From Candidatus Sulfopaludibacter sp. SbA3 (GTDB taxonomy: Bacteria > Acidobacteriota > Terriglobia > Bryobacterales > Bryobacteraceae), in contig CAMDCN010000002.1 in assembly GCA_945890485.1 (NCBI GenBank), forward strand, positions 496,001-560,000: a stretch of 64,000 nucleotides of DNA, written 5' to 3'. Position 1 is the first letter of the stretch. Each line of letters opens with the position of its first letter. Positions 24,478-32,934 of the stretch are shown in pieces. The translations under genes were made by a program, and so were the position numbers. The notes beneath the pieces are model-generated. The model was not told the origin of the DNA, made no database searches, and saw nothing but the letters and a program-made list of their open reading frames with translations.

Positions 24478-25806
24478 TTACTTCTTGGGCTTCCGTTTGG
24501 GCGCCGGTCGATGCTTAATCACGATCGGCGTCCCGACATAGCCAAAGTGCTTGCGGAAGAGGTTCACGAGCTGCCGTTCGGCCGAGAAGTGCAGCTCCCG
24601 CCGATCGGTGAATACGACGAAGGTGGGCGGCCGCAGGGAGGCCTGCGTGACGTACTTGATCTTCGTATCCGGCTTCAGTTCCACCATGGCGCAGAACCGG
24701 TTCAATTCGCCCGTGGTCACCCGGTGGTTCGACCACTTGTAAGCCTCTTCGATCATGCCGTAGAGCCGATCGATGCCGTTCTTGGTCTTCGCCGAGATGA
24801 AGGCGATCTGCGCGAACTCCAGGAACTTCAGCTGGTCCCGCAGCTCCTGCTCAAACACGACCTTCTTCTTGTTCGGCGCAATGTCCCACTTGTTGACGAC
24901 GATGATAATGGCGCGGCCGGATTCGTGCGCGTAGCCCGCAATGTGGGCGTCCAGGTTCACGATGCCTTCGCTTGCGTCGATGATGATCAGCACGACGTTG
25001 GCCATTCGGATGTTCCGCTGAGCCATCACCACACTGAGCTTTTCGGCGTCCGCTGTCGTCTTGCCTTTGCGCCGGATGCCCGCCGTATCGACGAATACGA
25101 AATCCGTTCCTTCGTGATGCACGGTCTCGTCGACCGAATCGCGCGTTGTGCCGGCGATGGGGCTGACGATGCTGCGTTCGGAACCGACCAGCGAATTGAT
25201 CAGCGTGGACTTGCCCACGTTCGGGCGGCCGATGATGGCTACCTTGATCTTCTTCGTCTCCGGAGGAGCCTCTTCGCCCGGCTCCAGCTTCTGCTCGATC
25301 GGGAAGTCCTCGGTGACGAAGTCGAGGAGCTCGTGGATGCCGATCTTGTGCTCGGATGAGACGGGGAAGAGCGGCTCAATGCCGAGTTCGTAAAAGCCCA
25401 TCGTCAGCTTGTGGCTCTTCTCGGTGTCGATCTTGTTGACGGCGAGGACCACGGGCTTGCCGAGCTTCTTCAGCATCTTGGCCAGATCGCGGTCGGCCGA
25501 GGTGATCTCGGTGCGGCCATCGATCAGGAAGACGATCCAGGAAGCGGAGTCCAGGGCAAACTTGGCCTGTTTCAAAATCTCGGACGGGATCAGATCGTGG
25601 TCATCGGGAATGATGCCGCCGGTGTCGATAATCTCGAACTTGCGGCCCCGGTGCGTCGTGATGCCGCTGATGCGGTCGCGGGTAATGCCGGGCTCATCGT
25701 GAACGATGGAGCGCCGGGTGCCCGTAACTGCGTTAAAAAACGTCGATTTGCCGACGTTCGGTCGGCCGACGATGACAATGGTCGGAAGACCTGCGGATTT
25801 CACCAT
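24478..25806 (-). CDS. der: Ribosome biogenesis GTPase Der (EngA)
   Basis: This 442-residue protein has two tandem GTPase domains and a C-terminal KH-like domain, a layout unique to Der. G1 motifs are GRPNVGKST (residues 14-22) and a second GRPNVGKSTLINSL near 190. NKID and NKWD supply G4, and DTGG and DTAG supply G3. Der acts in 50S ribosomal subunit assembly. The start at 25806 is chosen because the family begins about ten residues before G1; a 77-residue longer reading runs back over the PhoD gene. The tail is very basic (PAPKRKPKK). It is divergent from the PhoD-like gene with 31 bases between. Confidence 0.95.
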   Translation of the reverse strand: MVKSAGLPTIVIVGRPNVGKSTFFNAVTGTRRSIVHDEPGITRDRISGITTHRGRKFEIIDTGGIIPDDHDLIPSEILKQAKFALDSASWIVFLIDGRTEITSADRDLAKMLKKLGKPVVLAVNKIDTEKSHKLTMGFYELGIEPLFPVSSEHKIGIHELLDFVTEDFPIEQKLEPGEEAPPETKKIKVAIIGRPNVGKSTLINSLVGSERSIVSPIAGTTRDSVDETVHHEGTDFVFVDTAGIRRKGKTTADAEKLSVVMAQRNIRMANVVLIIIDASEGIVNLDAHIAGYAHESGRAIIIVVNKWDIAPNKKKVVFEQELRDQLKFLEFAQIAFISAKTKNGIDRLYGMIEEAYKWSNHRVTTGELNRFCAMVELKPDTKIKYVTQASLRPPTFVVFTDRRELHFSAERQLVNLFRKHFGYVGTPIVIKHRPAPKRKPKK

Positions 25807-25837
25807 ACCGTTATTATCGCAGCCGCGGAGCTGTGAG

Positions 25838-27352
25838 ATGCTGCAAATGATGAGACGACGCGATTTGTTCCCTTTGGCGCTGGGCTTCCCGGCGATCCTG
25901 CAAGCCCGTCCGCTGGTGGAGCAGGGGGCGATGGTAGGCGATGTCCGCGCCACCGACGCGCTAGTCTGGAGCCGCGCTGACCGTCCTTCGAAGATGCGCG
26001 TCAGTTGGTCCACCTCCGACCGCGGCGAGCGGACCATCGTCCCCGGCCCCTATTGCCTCGACGTCAGCGACTTCACCGGCCGGCTGCCGCTCGAAGGTCT
26101 GCCGCCCGGCCAGAAGATCGTCTACGAGGTCGCCTTTGAGGACCTCCGCACCGGCGCGCTCAGTGAACCCGTCACCGGCTCTTTCTCCACTCCCGGCCGT
26201 TCGGACGTCCGCTTCTGCTGGAGCGGCGACACCGTCGGCCAAGGCTGGGGCATCAACCCCGAGTTCGGTGGCATGAAAATCTACGAGACCATGCGCAAGA
26301 CACAGCCGAACTTCTTCATCCACTCCGGCGACACCATCTACGCCGATGGTCCTGTGCCCGCCGAGATCAAGTTGAAGGACGGCACCGTCTGGCGCAATCA
26401 GACGACCGAAGCCAAAAGCAAAGTGGCCGAAACGCTCGCCGAGTTCCGCGGCGCTTACCTCTACAACCTCCTCGACGCCAACGTTCGCCGCTTTCACAGC
26501 GAAGTGCCACAGATTTGGCAATGGGACGACCACGAGGTGATGAACAACTGGTCGAGCTCAAAGGACATCCGCGACAACATCCTCTACAAAGAGAAGAGCG
26601 TCCCTCTGCTGGTTGCCCGCGGGGAGCGTGCGTTCCGTGAGTACGCGCCGATTGGCGCCGGCTCCAAGGTTTACCGGCACATTCCTTACGGTCCGCTGGT
26701 GGATGTCTTCGTGCTCGATATGCGCAGCTACCGCGGCCCGAATACGAACAATCGCGAGGAAGCGGAAACCCCGTTCCTCGGCCGTCCGCAGGTGGACTGG
26801 CTGCTCGCCGGGCTCAAGGGCTCGCGCGCGGTTTGGAAGATCATCGCCGCCGATATGCCCATTGGCCTGCTGGTCGGCGACGGCATGGACGAACAAAAAA
26901 GGCCGCGCTTTGAAGCGACGTCGAACGGCAACGGCCCCGCCCTTGGCCGCGAGATCGAGATGGCCCGGCTACTCACCGGCATCAAGCAAGCGGGCATCAA
27001 AAACACCGTCTGGCTCACCGCCGATGTCCACTACACGGCTGCCCATCACTATCACCCCGACCGAGCGAACTACAAGAACTTCCTGCCGTTCTGGGAGTTC
27101 ATCGCCGGGCCGCTCAACGCCGGAACTTTCGGCCCGGGGCAGACGGACGACACCTTTGGCATCGAAGTCGTGTATGCTAAAGCCCCGCCCAAGGGCCAGT
27201 CGAACCTTCCTCCCACCGCCGGTATGCAGTTCTTCGGAGACGTCGAAGTCTCTGCAAAGACAAGGGTTTTGACCGTCACGCTGCGCGACATTAACGGAAC
27301 TGCTTTGTTTTCAAAGGAGTTACAACCGGAGAGGATGAGAAATCGCGCGTAA
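25838..27352 (+). CDS. PhoD-like phosphatase/phosphodiesterase
   Basis: This protein of about 504 residues has a twin-arginine-type leader (MMRRRDLFPLALGFPA). An N-terminal Ig-like domain follows (about 30-125), then a metallophosphatase core. Metal-site motifs are HSGDTIYADG, WDDHEVMNNW and WLTADVHYTAAHHY, as in PhoD enzymes that use calcium and iron to cleave phosphate mono- and diesters outside the cell. The start is set at 25838, where GGAG lies seven bases upstream; ATGs at 25847 and 25850 are alternatives and give a more standard leader. A phosphate-starvation (PhoB) box is not obvious upstream. It reads into typA with an 18-base gap. Confidence 0.87.
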   Translation: MLQMMRRRDLFPLALGFPAILQARPLVEQGAMVGDVRATDALVWSRADRPSKMRVSWSTSDRGERTIVPGPYCLDVSDFTGRLPLEGLPPGQKIVYEVAFEDLRTGALSEPVTGSFSTPGRSDVRFCWSGDTVGQGWGINPEFGGMKIYETMRKTQPNFFIHSGDTIYADGPVPAEIKLKDGTVWRNQTTEAKSKVAETLAEFRGAYLYNLLDANVRRFHSEVPQIWQWDDHEVMNNWSSSKDIRDNILYKEKSVPLLVARGERAFREYAPIGAGSKVYRHIPYGPLVDVFVLDMRSYRGPNTNNREEAETPFLGRPQVDWLLAGLKGSRAVWKIIAADMPIGLLVGDGMDEQKRPRFEATSNGNGPALGREIEMARLLTGIKQAGIKNTVWLTADVHYTAAHHYHPDRANYKNFLPFWEFIAGPLNAGTFGPGQTDDTFGIEVVYAKAPPKGQSNLPPTAGMQFFGDVEVSAKTRVLTVTLRDINGTALFSKELQPERMRNRA

Positions 27353-27370
27353 CGTGCGAGAATAGAAGGG

Positions 27371-29164
27371 TTGTCTCAAGAACTTACTCGAAATATCGCC
27401 ATCATCGCGCACGTTGATCATGGCAAGACGACGCTCGTGGACGCCATGTTCAAGCAGAGCGGCATTTATCGCGTCAACGAAGCGACCGAAGATCGCGCGA
27501 TGGACTCGAACGAACTGGAGCGCGAACGCGGGATCACCATTCTCGCCAAAACGACGGGCGTTCGATACAAAGAGTACAAGATCAACATCTGCGACACCCC
27601 GGGTCACAGTGACTTCGGCGGCGAAGTCGAACGCGCGCTGAAGATCGTCGACGGCGTCGTCCTGCTCGTCGACGCGTCCGAAGGTCCGCTGCCGCAGACC
27701 CGCTACGTCCTGATGAAGGCATTCGAGTCGGGCCTGCAGCCCATCGTCGTCATCAACAAGATCGACCGGCCCGACGCTCGCATTCAGGAAGTGCTGAACG
27801 AAGTCTATGACCTGTTCATCGACCTCGACGCCTCCGAAGACCAGTTGGATTTCCCGATCGTCTACACGAACGGCAAGCTCGGCGTCGCGACGCTCGACTT
27901 GAATGTGCCGCCCGTCGACCTGCAGCCTTTGTTTGAGACCATTCTCAGTCGCATCCCGGCGCCGAAGGGCGATCCCGAAGCTACGCTGCAGCTCATGGTC
28001 GCCAACCTCGACTACAGCGACTACCTCGGCCGCCTCGCCATTGGCCGCGTGTTCAGCGGCACGCTGCGCACGGGCGACGACGTCTCCATCTGCAAGCTCG
28101 ACGGCTCCATTCAGAAGACCCGCATCACCAAGATGTACACCTTCGAAGGGCTGAAGCGCGTCGATGAAACTGTCGCCACCCCGGGCACGATTCTGGCTAT
28201 CGCCGGCGTCGAAGGCATTACGATCGGCGAAACCGTTTCGAGCCCCGAAGATCCGCAGCCGCTGCCGCAGATCCAAATCGACGAACCGACCATCGCCATG
28301 ATGTTCATGATCAACACCTCGCCCTTCGTCGGCAAGGAAGGTCAGTACGTCACCTCGCGCAACCTGCGCGACCGGTTCGACAAAGAGCTGCTCACCAACG
28401 TCTCCATCCGCATTGAAGAAGCGGGCGGCCCCGATGCCTTCAAGGTGATGGGCCGTGGCGAACTCCAACTCGCCATTCTCATCGAAATGATGCGCCGCGA
28501 AGGCTTCGAACTGATGGTGGGCAAGCCCGAAATCATCACGAAGAATATAGACGGCGTCCTGCACGAACCGCTTGAACTCCTTGTCATCGACGCGCCGGAG
28601 CAGTTTGTCGGCGTCGTGATGGAAAAGATGGGCATGCGCAAGGGCAAGATGACGAAGATGATCAACCACGGCTCGGGGCGCGTGCGCCTGGAGTTTGAGG
28701 TGCCGTCGCGCGGCTTGATCGGCATCCGCAGCGAAATGCTGACGGAAACCCGCGGTACCGCCATCATGAACTCGCTCTTCCATGGCTACATCGAATGGCA
28801 GGGTGAGATCGAAATGCGGCCCACCGGCTCACTCATCTCGGACCGCAACGGCAAAGCGACTGGCTACTCCATTAACAACATCCAGGAGCGCGGCGTCATC
28901 TTCATTGAACCCGCCACGGAAGTCTACGAGGGCATGATCATCGGCGAGAACTCGCGGAATCACGACCTCGACGTCAACATCGTCAAGGAGAAGAAGCTCA
29001 CCAACATGCGCGCCTCCTCCGCTGACGATGCTATTCGCCTGGTGCCGCCGAAGATTCTCAACCTCGAACAGGCCATCGAGTTCGTCAAGGAAGACGAATA
29101 TGTTGAGGTCACCCCCAAGTCCATTCGCCTTCGCAAGAAGGTTCTGAAAGCGAACCAGCGTTAA
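27371..29164 (+). CDS. typA: Translational GTPase TypA/BipA
   Basis: This 597-residue protein is of full family length. The G1 motif AHVDHGKTT is at 13-21, switch [13 protein letters not shown] is near 76, and NKID is near 132. EF-G-like domains and the BipA-specific C-terminal domain follow, with [19 protein letters not shown] and [16 protein letters not shown]. It binds ribosomes under stress and helps 50S assembly at low temperature. The start is TTG (giving [12 protein letters not shown]), because the family N-terminus begins there and a stop codon lies four bases upstream in frame. A GAAGGG lies directly before the TTG, an unusually tight spacing. The gene ends one base from the convergent PLP enzyme. 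Confidence 0.95.
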   Translation: MSQELTRNIAIIAHVDHGKTTLVDAMFKQSGIYRVNEATEDRAMDSNELERERGITILAKTTGVRYKEYKINICDTPGHSDFGGEVERALKIVDGVVLLVDASEGPLPQTRYVLMKAFESGLQPIVVINKIDRPDARIQEVLNEVYDLFIDLDASEDQLDFPIVYTNGKLGVATLDLNVPPVDLQPLFETILSRIPAPKGDPEATLQLMVANLDYSDYLGRLAIGRVFSGTLRTGDDVSICKLDGSIQKTRITKMYTFEGLKRVDETVATPGTILAIAGVEGITIGETVSSPEDPQPLPQIQIDEPTIAMMFMINTSPFVGKEGQYVTSRNLRDRFDKELLTNVSIRIEEAGGPDAFKVMGRGELQLAILIEMMRREGFELMVGKPEIITKNIDGVLHEPLELLVIDAPEQFVGVVMEKMGMRKGKMTKMINHGSGRVRLEFEVPSRGLIGIRSEMLTETRGTAIMNSLFHGYIEWQGEIEMRPTGSLISDRNGKATGYSINNIQERGVIFIEPATEVYEGMIIGENSRNHDLDVNIVKEKKLTNMRASSADDAIRLVPPKILNLEQAIEFVKEDEYVEVTPKSIRLRKKVLKANQR

Positions 29165-29165
29165 C

Positions 29166-30122
29166 TTAAGCGCAGATCTCGGCCAACTGGTCGAGATCGA
29201 CGTTGCCTCCGGAGATCACAATGCCTACGGAGGCGACGTCGGCCGGTAGTTTCCCGAATAGCGCGGCGGCCACGCCCACCGCGCCGCTGGGTTCGACGAC
29301 GATTTTCAGTCGTTCGAGCAGAAAGCGCACCGTTGCCTTGATCTCATCCTCTGAGACCAAGGCGATCGCTTCGACGTGCTGTTGCACAATCGGGAACGTC
29401 AGTTTCCCGGGGCATGGAGTCCGCAGCCCGTCGGCGATGGTCGGGGGCGGGGGAATCGCCACGCGTTCACCCTTCTGCATCGACTGCCAGAAATCGTTGG
29501 CCAGCTCCGGCTCCGCTCCGAACATGCGGATGCCCGGCCGAATGGCCTTCGCCGCCACCGCGCAGCCGCCGAGGAGCCCGCCGCCACCAACACAGGCCAC
29601 CATCGCGTCCAGTTCGGGCACTTCTGCAAGCAGCTCGATGGCCGCTGTGCCTTGGCCCGCAATCGTCAGCGCGTGGTCGAAGGGCGGAATCACGGCCGCG
29701 CCCGATTCGTCGGCGAGCTTGCGGCAGATCGCCTCCCGGTCTTCGGTCATGCGGTCGTAGTGGACGATCGTGGCTCCGGCGCCGGCCGTCGCGGCCACCT
29801 TGGCCTTGGGCGCATCGGAGGGCATCACCACGGTTGCCTTCGCTCCGGCCCGTTGCGCCGCCAGTGCCACGGCTTGGGCGTGATTCCCGGAAGAGTACGC
29901 CAGCACGCCGCGCTGCAACTCCTCCGGGCTCAGCGAAAACACGAAGTTGCAGGCGCCGCGGAACTTAAACGCGCCCCCAACCTGGAAGTTCTCAGCCTTG
30001 AGATAAATGCGCTTCCCGGTCTCCCGGTCCAGCGTTCTCGACGTCAATACGGGCGTCCGGTGGGCCCAAGGGGCAATCCGCTCCGCTGCCTTCTCTACAT
30101 CCGCGAAATTGATAGCAAGCAT
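29166..30122 (-). CDS. PLP-dependent threonine/serine ammonia-lyase or racemase
   Basis: This 318-residue fold-type II enzyme is of the threonine dehydratase/serine racemase group. The Schiff-base lysine lies in FQVGGAFKFRGA (about residues 47-58), the substrate loop is SSGNHAQAVA, and the phosphate-binding glycine loop is VGGGGLLGG. There is no C-terminal ACT regulatory domain, so it is a catabolic type or a racemase, not the biosynthetic IlvA. The metal-site residues of serine racemases (in the FGAEPELAND region) are broadly conserved. Reaction choice (threonine or serine deamination, hydroxyaspartate ammonia-lyase, or racemisation) cannot be settled by eye. It is followed on the same strand by nothing, being convergent with typA. 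Confidence 0.83.
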   Translation of the reverse strand: MLAINFADVEKAAERIAPWAHRTPVLTSRTLDRETGKRIYLKAENFQVGGAFKFRGACNFVFSLSPEELQRGVLAYSSGNHAQAVALAAQRAGAKATVVMPSDAPKAKVAATAGAGATIVHYDRMTEDREAICRKLADESGAAVIPPFDHALTIAGQGTAAIELLAEVPELDAMVACVGGGGLLGGCAVAAKAIRPGIRMFGAEPELANDFWQSMQKGERVAIPPPPTIADGLRTPCPGKLTFPIVQQHVEAIALVSEDEIKATVRFLLERLKIVVEPSGAVGVAAALFGKLPADVASVGIVISGGNVDLDQLAEICA

Positions 30123-30128
30123 TAACGA

Positions 30129-30734
30129 CTAGTGTCGCGTTTCCAAGTACTGTCCGGAAGTAGCGTCCACAAAAACGCTGTGGGAACTGGTGCCGATCGT
30201 ATCGCCGAAGACGACCCGCCAAGCCAGCGAATTGGAGCCTTCTTTCATTTCGAGCAGGAAAAACACCGAGGTCGTGGGGTTCTTCTTCAAATAGTCGACG
30301 CTCTTTTCGGCAGCAGTTTTGTAGGCGACCGGGGTGTCGATTTTGACGGCAGCCATCGGGAATAGGCGCATACGAGGGTTCAACCCATCTTCCGGACCGC
30401 TGAAGGTTCCTTCCCGCAGGTTGCCGGGGGCGTCAACCGCGGAATAAGTGAATGTCTTTGTCCGCTGCTTCGACGGAGAGGCAAACGTCACCTGCCAGGC
30501 GCCGCTCTTGCCGGGTTCGCCTTTCACTTCAGCCAAAGGAATGCTGCTCATCTTTACGCCCAAGGCGTCCGGAGCCCATGCGCGGGCCGAAACATACATG
30601 CGGTGGAAAGCCCACTGACCACTTACGGCTTCGGGCGCTTTCGGTGGCTCCGTGGTCACGGTCTTTTTGGGCGCATCAGCACAACCGGACAACAGTGCAA
30701 GCGCGATGATGGAAATTCCCGTAAGGTTTTGCAT
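30129..30734 (-). CDS. Putative lipoprotein, 201 aa
   Basis: The protein has a 17-residue leader ending in the lipobox LLSGC, followed by a Lys/Pro-rich linker and a soluble beta-rich domain (about residues 40-201). Recognisable pieces are SSIPLAEVKGEPGKSGAWQV, TFTYSAVDAPGNLREGTFSG and a closing SVFVDATSGQYLE strand that resembles PepSY-type tails. The likely place is the periplasmic side of the inner or outer membrane; the residue after Cys is Ala, not Asp, so outer-membrane sorting is possible. I do not know its function. The ATG at 30734 is used because it starts the signal sequence; an upstream ATG gives 11 more residues. Confidence 0.7.
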   Translation of the reverse strand: MQNLTGISIIALALLSGCADAPKKTVTTEPPKAPEAVSGQWAFHRMYVSARAWAPDALGVKMSSIPLAEVKGEPGKSGAWQVTFASPSKQRTKTFTYSAVDAPGNLREGTFSGPEDGLNPRMRLFPMAAVKIDTPVAYKTAAEKSVDYLKKNPTTSVFFLLEMKEGSNSLAWRVVFGDTIGTSSHSVFVDATSGQYLETRH

Positions 30735-30779
30735 CGCTTTATACCTTAAGGATATCAGTAGGGTCACAACGGTTACATT

Positions 30780-31148
30780 GTGGAAAGGTCATTTCGGGTC
30801 CTAGTCATCGATGACGAGCCTGGAGTCCGGGCGCTACTGTCTGAGAGATTCACAGCGGCTGGCTACCAAGTGGTCGAGGCCGCCAACGGTCGAATTGCCG
30901 TTCAGTTGCACGTCGCCGACCCCGTGGATCTTGTGATTACTGACCTACTGATGCCCCAGCAGGAAGGGATAGAAACGATTACGGAGTTTCGTAGCCGCTT
31001 TCCCAGCGTCCAGATCATTGCGATGAGCGGCGCTTATACGGGACCGGTGCTTGAGATGGCCGCTCGTCTGGGCGCTTCGGCCGTGTTTGCGAAGCCGTTC
31101 GACCCGGACCAGTTGGTCGCTGCCGCCAACGGTTTGCTCGGCGCGTAA
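30780..31148 (+). CDS. Single-domain response regulator (CheY-like)
   Basis: This 122-residue receiver domain has no output domain. Acidic D11 and D12, phospho-acceptor D55 in LVITDLLMP, S83 and K105 in FAKPFDP form a complete active site. The start is GTG. It must signal by protein-protein contact. The gene lies 69 bases upstream of the ECF sigma factor that heads the secretion operon, in the same direction, so it could be read through. Its kinase is not in this stretch; the kinase at the left edge of the window is 30 kb away. Confidence 0.88.
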   Translation: MERSFRVLVIDDEPGVRALLSERFTAAGYQVVEAANGRIAVQLHVADPVDLVITDLLMPQQEGIETITEFRSRFPSVQIIAMSGAYTGPVLEMAARLGASAVFAKPFDPDQLVAAANGLLGA

Positions 31149-31217
31149 AACCTGTTTCGTCTTTTTTTGAGGTCCCGGCGTCTCTACAATCAGAAGTGCT
31201 GAGGAGCGTCGTTTCGT

Positions 31218-31781
31218 TTGATCTTCCGAGAGGCTGAAGACCGCGACCTGATCCGTAAGGCGCAGCAGGGCAACATTGATGCCTATAACCTGCTGGTCTC
31301 GCGGTGGGAAAAGCGTGTCTATAACTACCTTCTCCGGCTGGTCCGCAACCGGGAAGACGCGCTCGATCTTTCTCAGGATGTCCTGCTGAAGGCGTATCAG
31401 AACCTGCGGAAACTCGAAGATATTGAACGATTTCCGTCCTGGCTCTTCCGGATCGCCCACAACGAAGCCTATTCTCTCCTGCGCCGGAAACGGCCGGAGA
31501 ACGACGATATCGACCCGGCAGCCTCCGAAATTGCGGCTGCCCTCCCCCCGGGTCCCAGCATGTTACCCATGGAGACGGCCATCGCTGTCGACGCGGCGCT
31601 ACGGCGCCTGACGCCCGATCAGCGGGAAGCGGTTGTCCTGAAGGTGTATCAGGGATTCAAGTTCGAAGAGATGGCCGAAATTCTGGAGTGTCCGGTTTCG
31701 ACGGTCAAGTCCCGCCTGTACACGGCGTTGGACCTGCTGAAAGAGACGCTGGCGCCCATCTCCCATCGGAGTGCCTTATGA
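31218..31781 (+). CDS. ECF-type RNA polymerase sigma factor
   Basis: This 187-residue protein has only regions 2 and 4, as in extracytoplasmic-function sigma factors. Region 2 has DALDLSQDVLLKAYQNL and FPSWLFRIAHNEAYSLLRRK (about residues 50-95). Region 4 has LTPDQREAVVLKVYQGFKFE and an HTH closing with VSTVKSRLYTALDLL. The start is TTG, with GAGGAG 11 bases upstream. The gene overlaps the anti-sigma gene by four bases (ATGA), and the chain of overlaps continues into gspE. A TACAAT lies 28 bases upstream without a clear -35 box, so the promoter type is uncertain. Envelope stress or secretion load is the probable input. Confidence 0.9.
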   Translation: MIFREAEDRDLIRKAQQGNIDAYNLLVSRWEKRVYNYLLRLVRNREDALDLSQDVLLKAYQNLRKLEDIERFPSWLFRIAHNEAYSLLRRKRPENDDIDPAASEIAAALPPGPSMLPMETAIAVDAALRRLTPDQREAVVLKVYQGFKFEEMAEILECPVSTVKSRLYTALDLLKETLAPISHRSAL

Positions 31782-32404
31782 GTTGTTCGCCTTTTGATCT
31801 ACGAGATTACGTTTTCGGGGAACTCGATGCCGCCCAAACCCGGGCCGTCGAGGCCCATGGGCGGGCCTGCCAAGCCTGTGCCGACGAGCTTTCCCGGCTC
31901 CGGTTCACGGAGACCGCCCTCTTCTCGCTCCGCGACGAAGAGATGCCCCGGCGGATCGCGTTCGTTTCCGACAAGGTTATGGAGCCCCGTATCTGGGAGG
32001 CTCGCTGGTGGCACGCGTGGTGGAACTCGGCTCCGCGCCTCGGTTTCGCTGCCGCCGCCATGCTCTCGACGGCCATTCTCGTCCACGGCTATCTCGCTCG
32101 TCCGCTGGCTCCCGCGCCCGTTACGGCGGCCGCCCCGACCGTCGTCAGTGCCCAGGTTGACCAGGCGCTGATTGACGAACGGGTCGCCGCCGCGGTGGTG
32201 AAGGCGGTGGCTGCGCTGGAGACAGAACAGCAGGTTCGGCTGGCGAAATCTGTCCGGCAGGTGGAGCAGCGGTACGCCGAAATGCGGCAGGAAGACCTGA
32301 TGAACATCGAAGCCAGCTACAACCTGACGAATCAGAAGATGAAGGCGCGATACGCTTCGGCCATGCGCCAAGCGGGAACTTTGACGGATGGCGGTGTGCA
32401 GTGA
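31778..32404 (+). CDS. Zinc-binding anti-sigma factor with one membrane span
   Basis: This 208-residue protein has the zinc anti-sigma motif HxxxCxxC at H27, C31 and C34, preceded by LRDYVFGELDAAQTRAVEAH. A single membrane span follows (about residues 88-106), and then an extracytoplasmic Ala/Val-rich coiled-coil region of about 100 residues (ALIDERVAAAVVKAVAALET). It should hold the ECF sigma factor at the membrane and release it on an envelope signal. It is coupled on both sides: ATGA overlap with the sigma gene, and GTGA overlap with the next small secreted-protein gene. Confidence 0.87.
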   Translation: MSCSPFDLRDYVFGELDAAQTRAVEAHGRACQACADELSRLRFTETALFSLRDEEMPRRIAFVSDKVMEPRIWEARWWHAWWNSAPRLGFAAAAMLSTAILVHGYLARPLAPAPVTAAAPTVVSAQVDQALIDERVAAAVVKAVAALETEQQVRLAKSVRQVEQRYAEMRQEDLMNIEASYNLTNQKMKARYASAMRQAGTLTDGGVQ

Positions 32405-32934
32405 AGCGGATTGCCGTTGCGTTAGTGCTGTGTTCATTGCTACAGGCGGCGAGCGTCAGCCGCGTCACCATCACTGCGGTGGAGGACTCGTTTAACCGGC
32501 GGTTGAAAGCCCTAGTGCCCGGCGAGCCGTACCTGCTGCTTGGCGAAACCCACGGCGTCTATCTCGATGCCTACGGCGCCGTATTCACGGCTAGCGTCAA
32601 TCTCGTGGAAGGCCCCAACGTGACCCCCTTCCGACCGTCGATTTCGCCAAAGGACCGGGCGGACCTGCGCCAGCGGAAGCTGGACCGCCTGCCGAAACTC
32701 CGCGACATCATGCGGGAGGCGCTGGTGGTCTCGGCCGGGATGCTCGACACGGTTCCCGCCAATGAGCAGGTGGTGATTTCGGTATCTCTGCCTCGCTACC
32801 ATTGGGAGGATACCACCGGGCTTCCGGCGCAGATCGTGATGCAGTCCACCCGGAACGCTTTGGTGAACTTGCAGGTGAATCCGCCGACAGACCAAGCCGT
32901 ATTCCTGAAGACCATCCGCACTAGAGAGTATTAA
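32401..32934 (+). CDS. Exported protein of unknown function in the secretion operon
   Basis: This 177-residue protein has a signal peptide of about 17 residues (MKRIAVALVLCSLLQAA) and a soluble remainder. Features are YLLLGETHGVYLDAYGAVFT, NLVEGPNVTPFRP and a PRYHWEDTTGLPAQIVMQS strand. I recognise no family. The start is GTG, inside the anti-sigma stop region, and its stop overlaps the gspE ATG (TAATG). It is therefore translated with both the sigma/anti-sigma pair and the secretion ATPase. It might be the periplasmic sensor for the anti-sigma factor or an accessory of the secretion machine; neither is shown. Confidence 0.75.
   Translation: MKRIAVALVLCSLLQAASVSRVTITAVEDSFNRRLKALVPGEPYLLLGETHGVYLDAYGAVFTASVNLVEGPNVTPFRPSISPKDRADLRQRKLDRLPKLRDIMREALVVSAGMLDTVPANEQVVISVSLPRYHWEDTTGLPAQIVMQSTRNALVNLQVNPPTDQAVFLKTIRTREY

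Noticed and set aside
27320-28783. Long antisense reading frame of 487 codons opposite typA
   Set aside because: It lies wholly over a certain gene and its composition is the complement expected from GC-rich third positions; no domain is recognisable.
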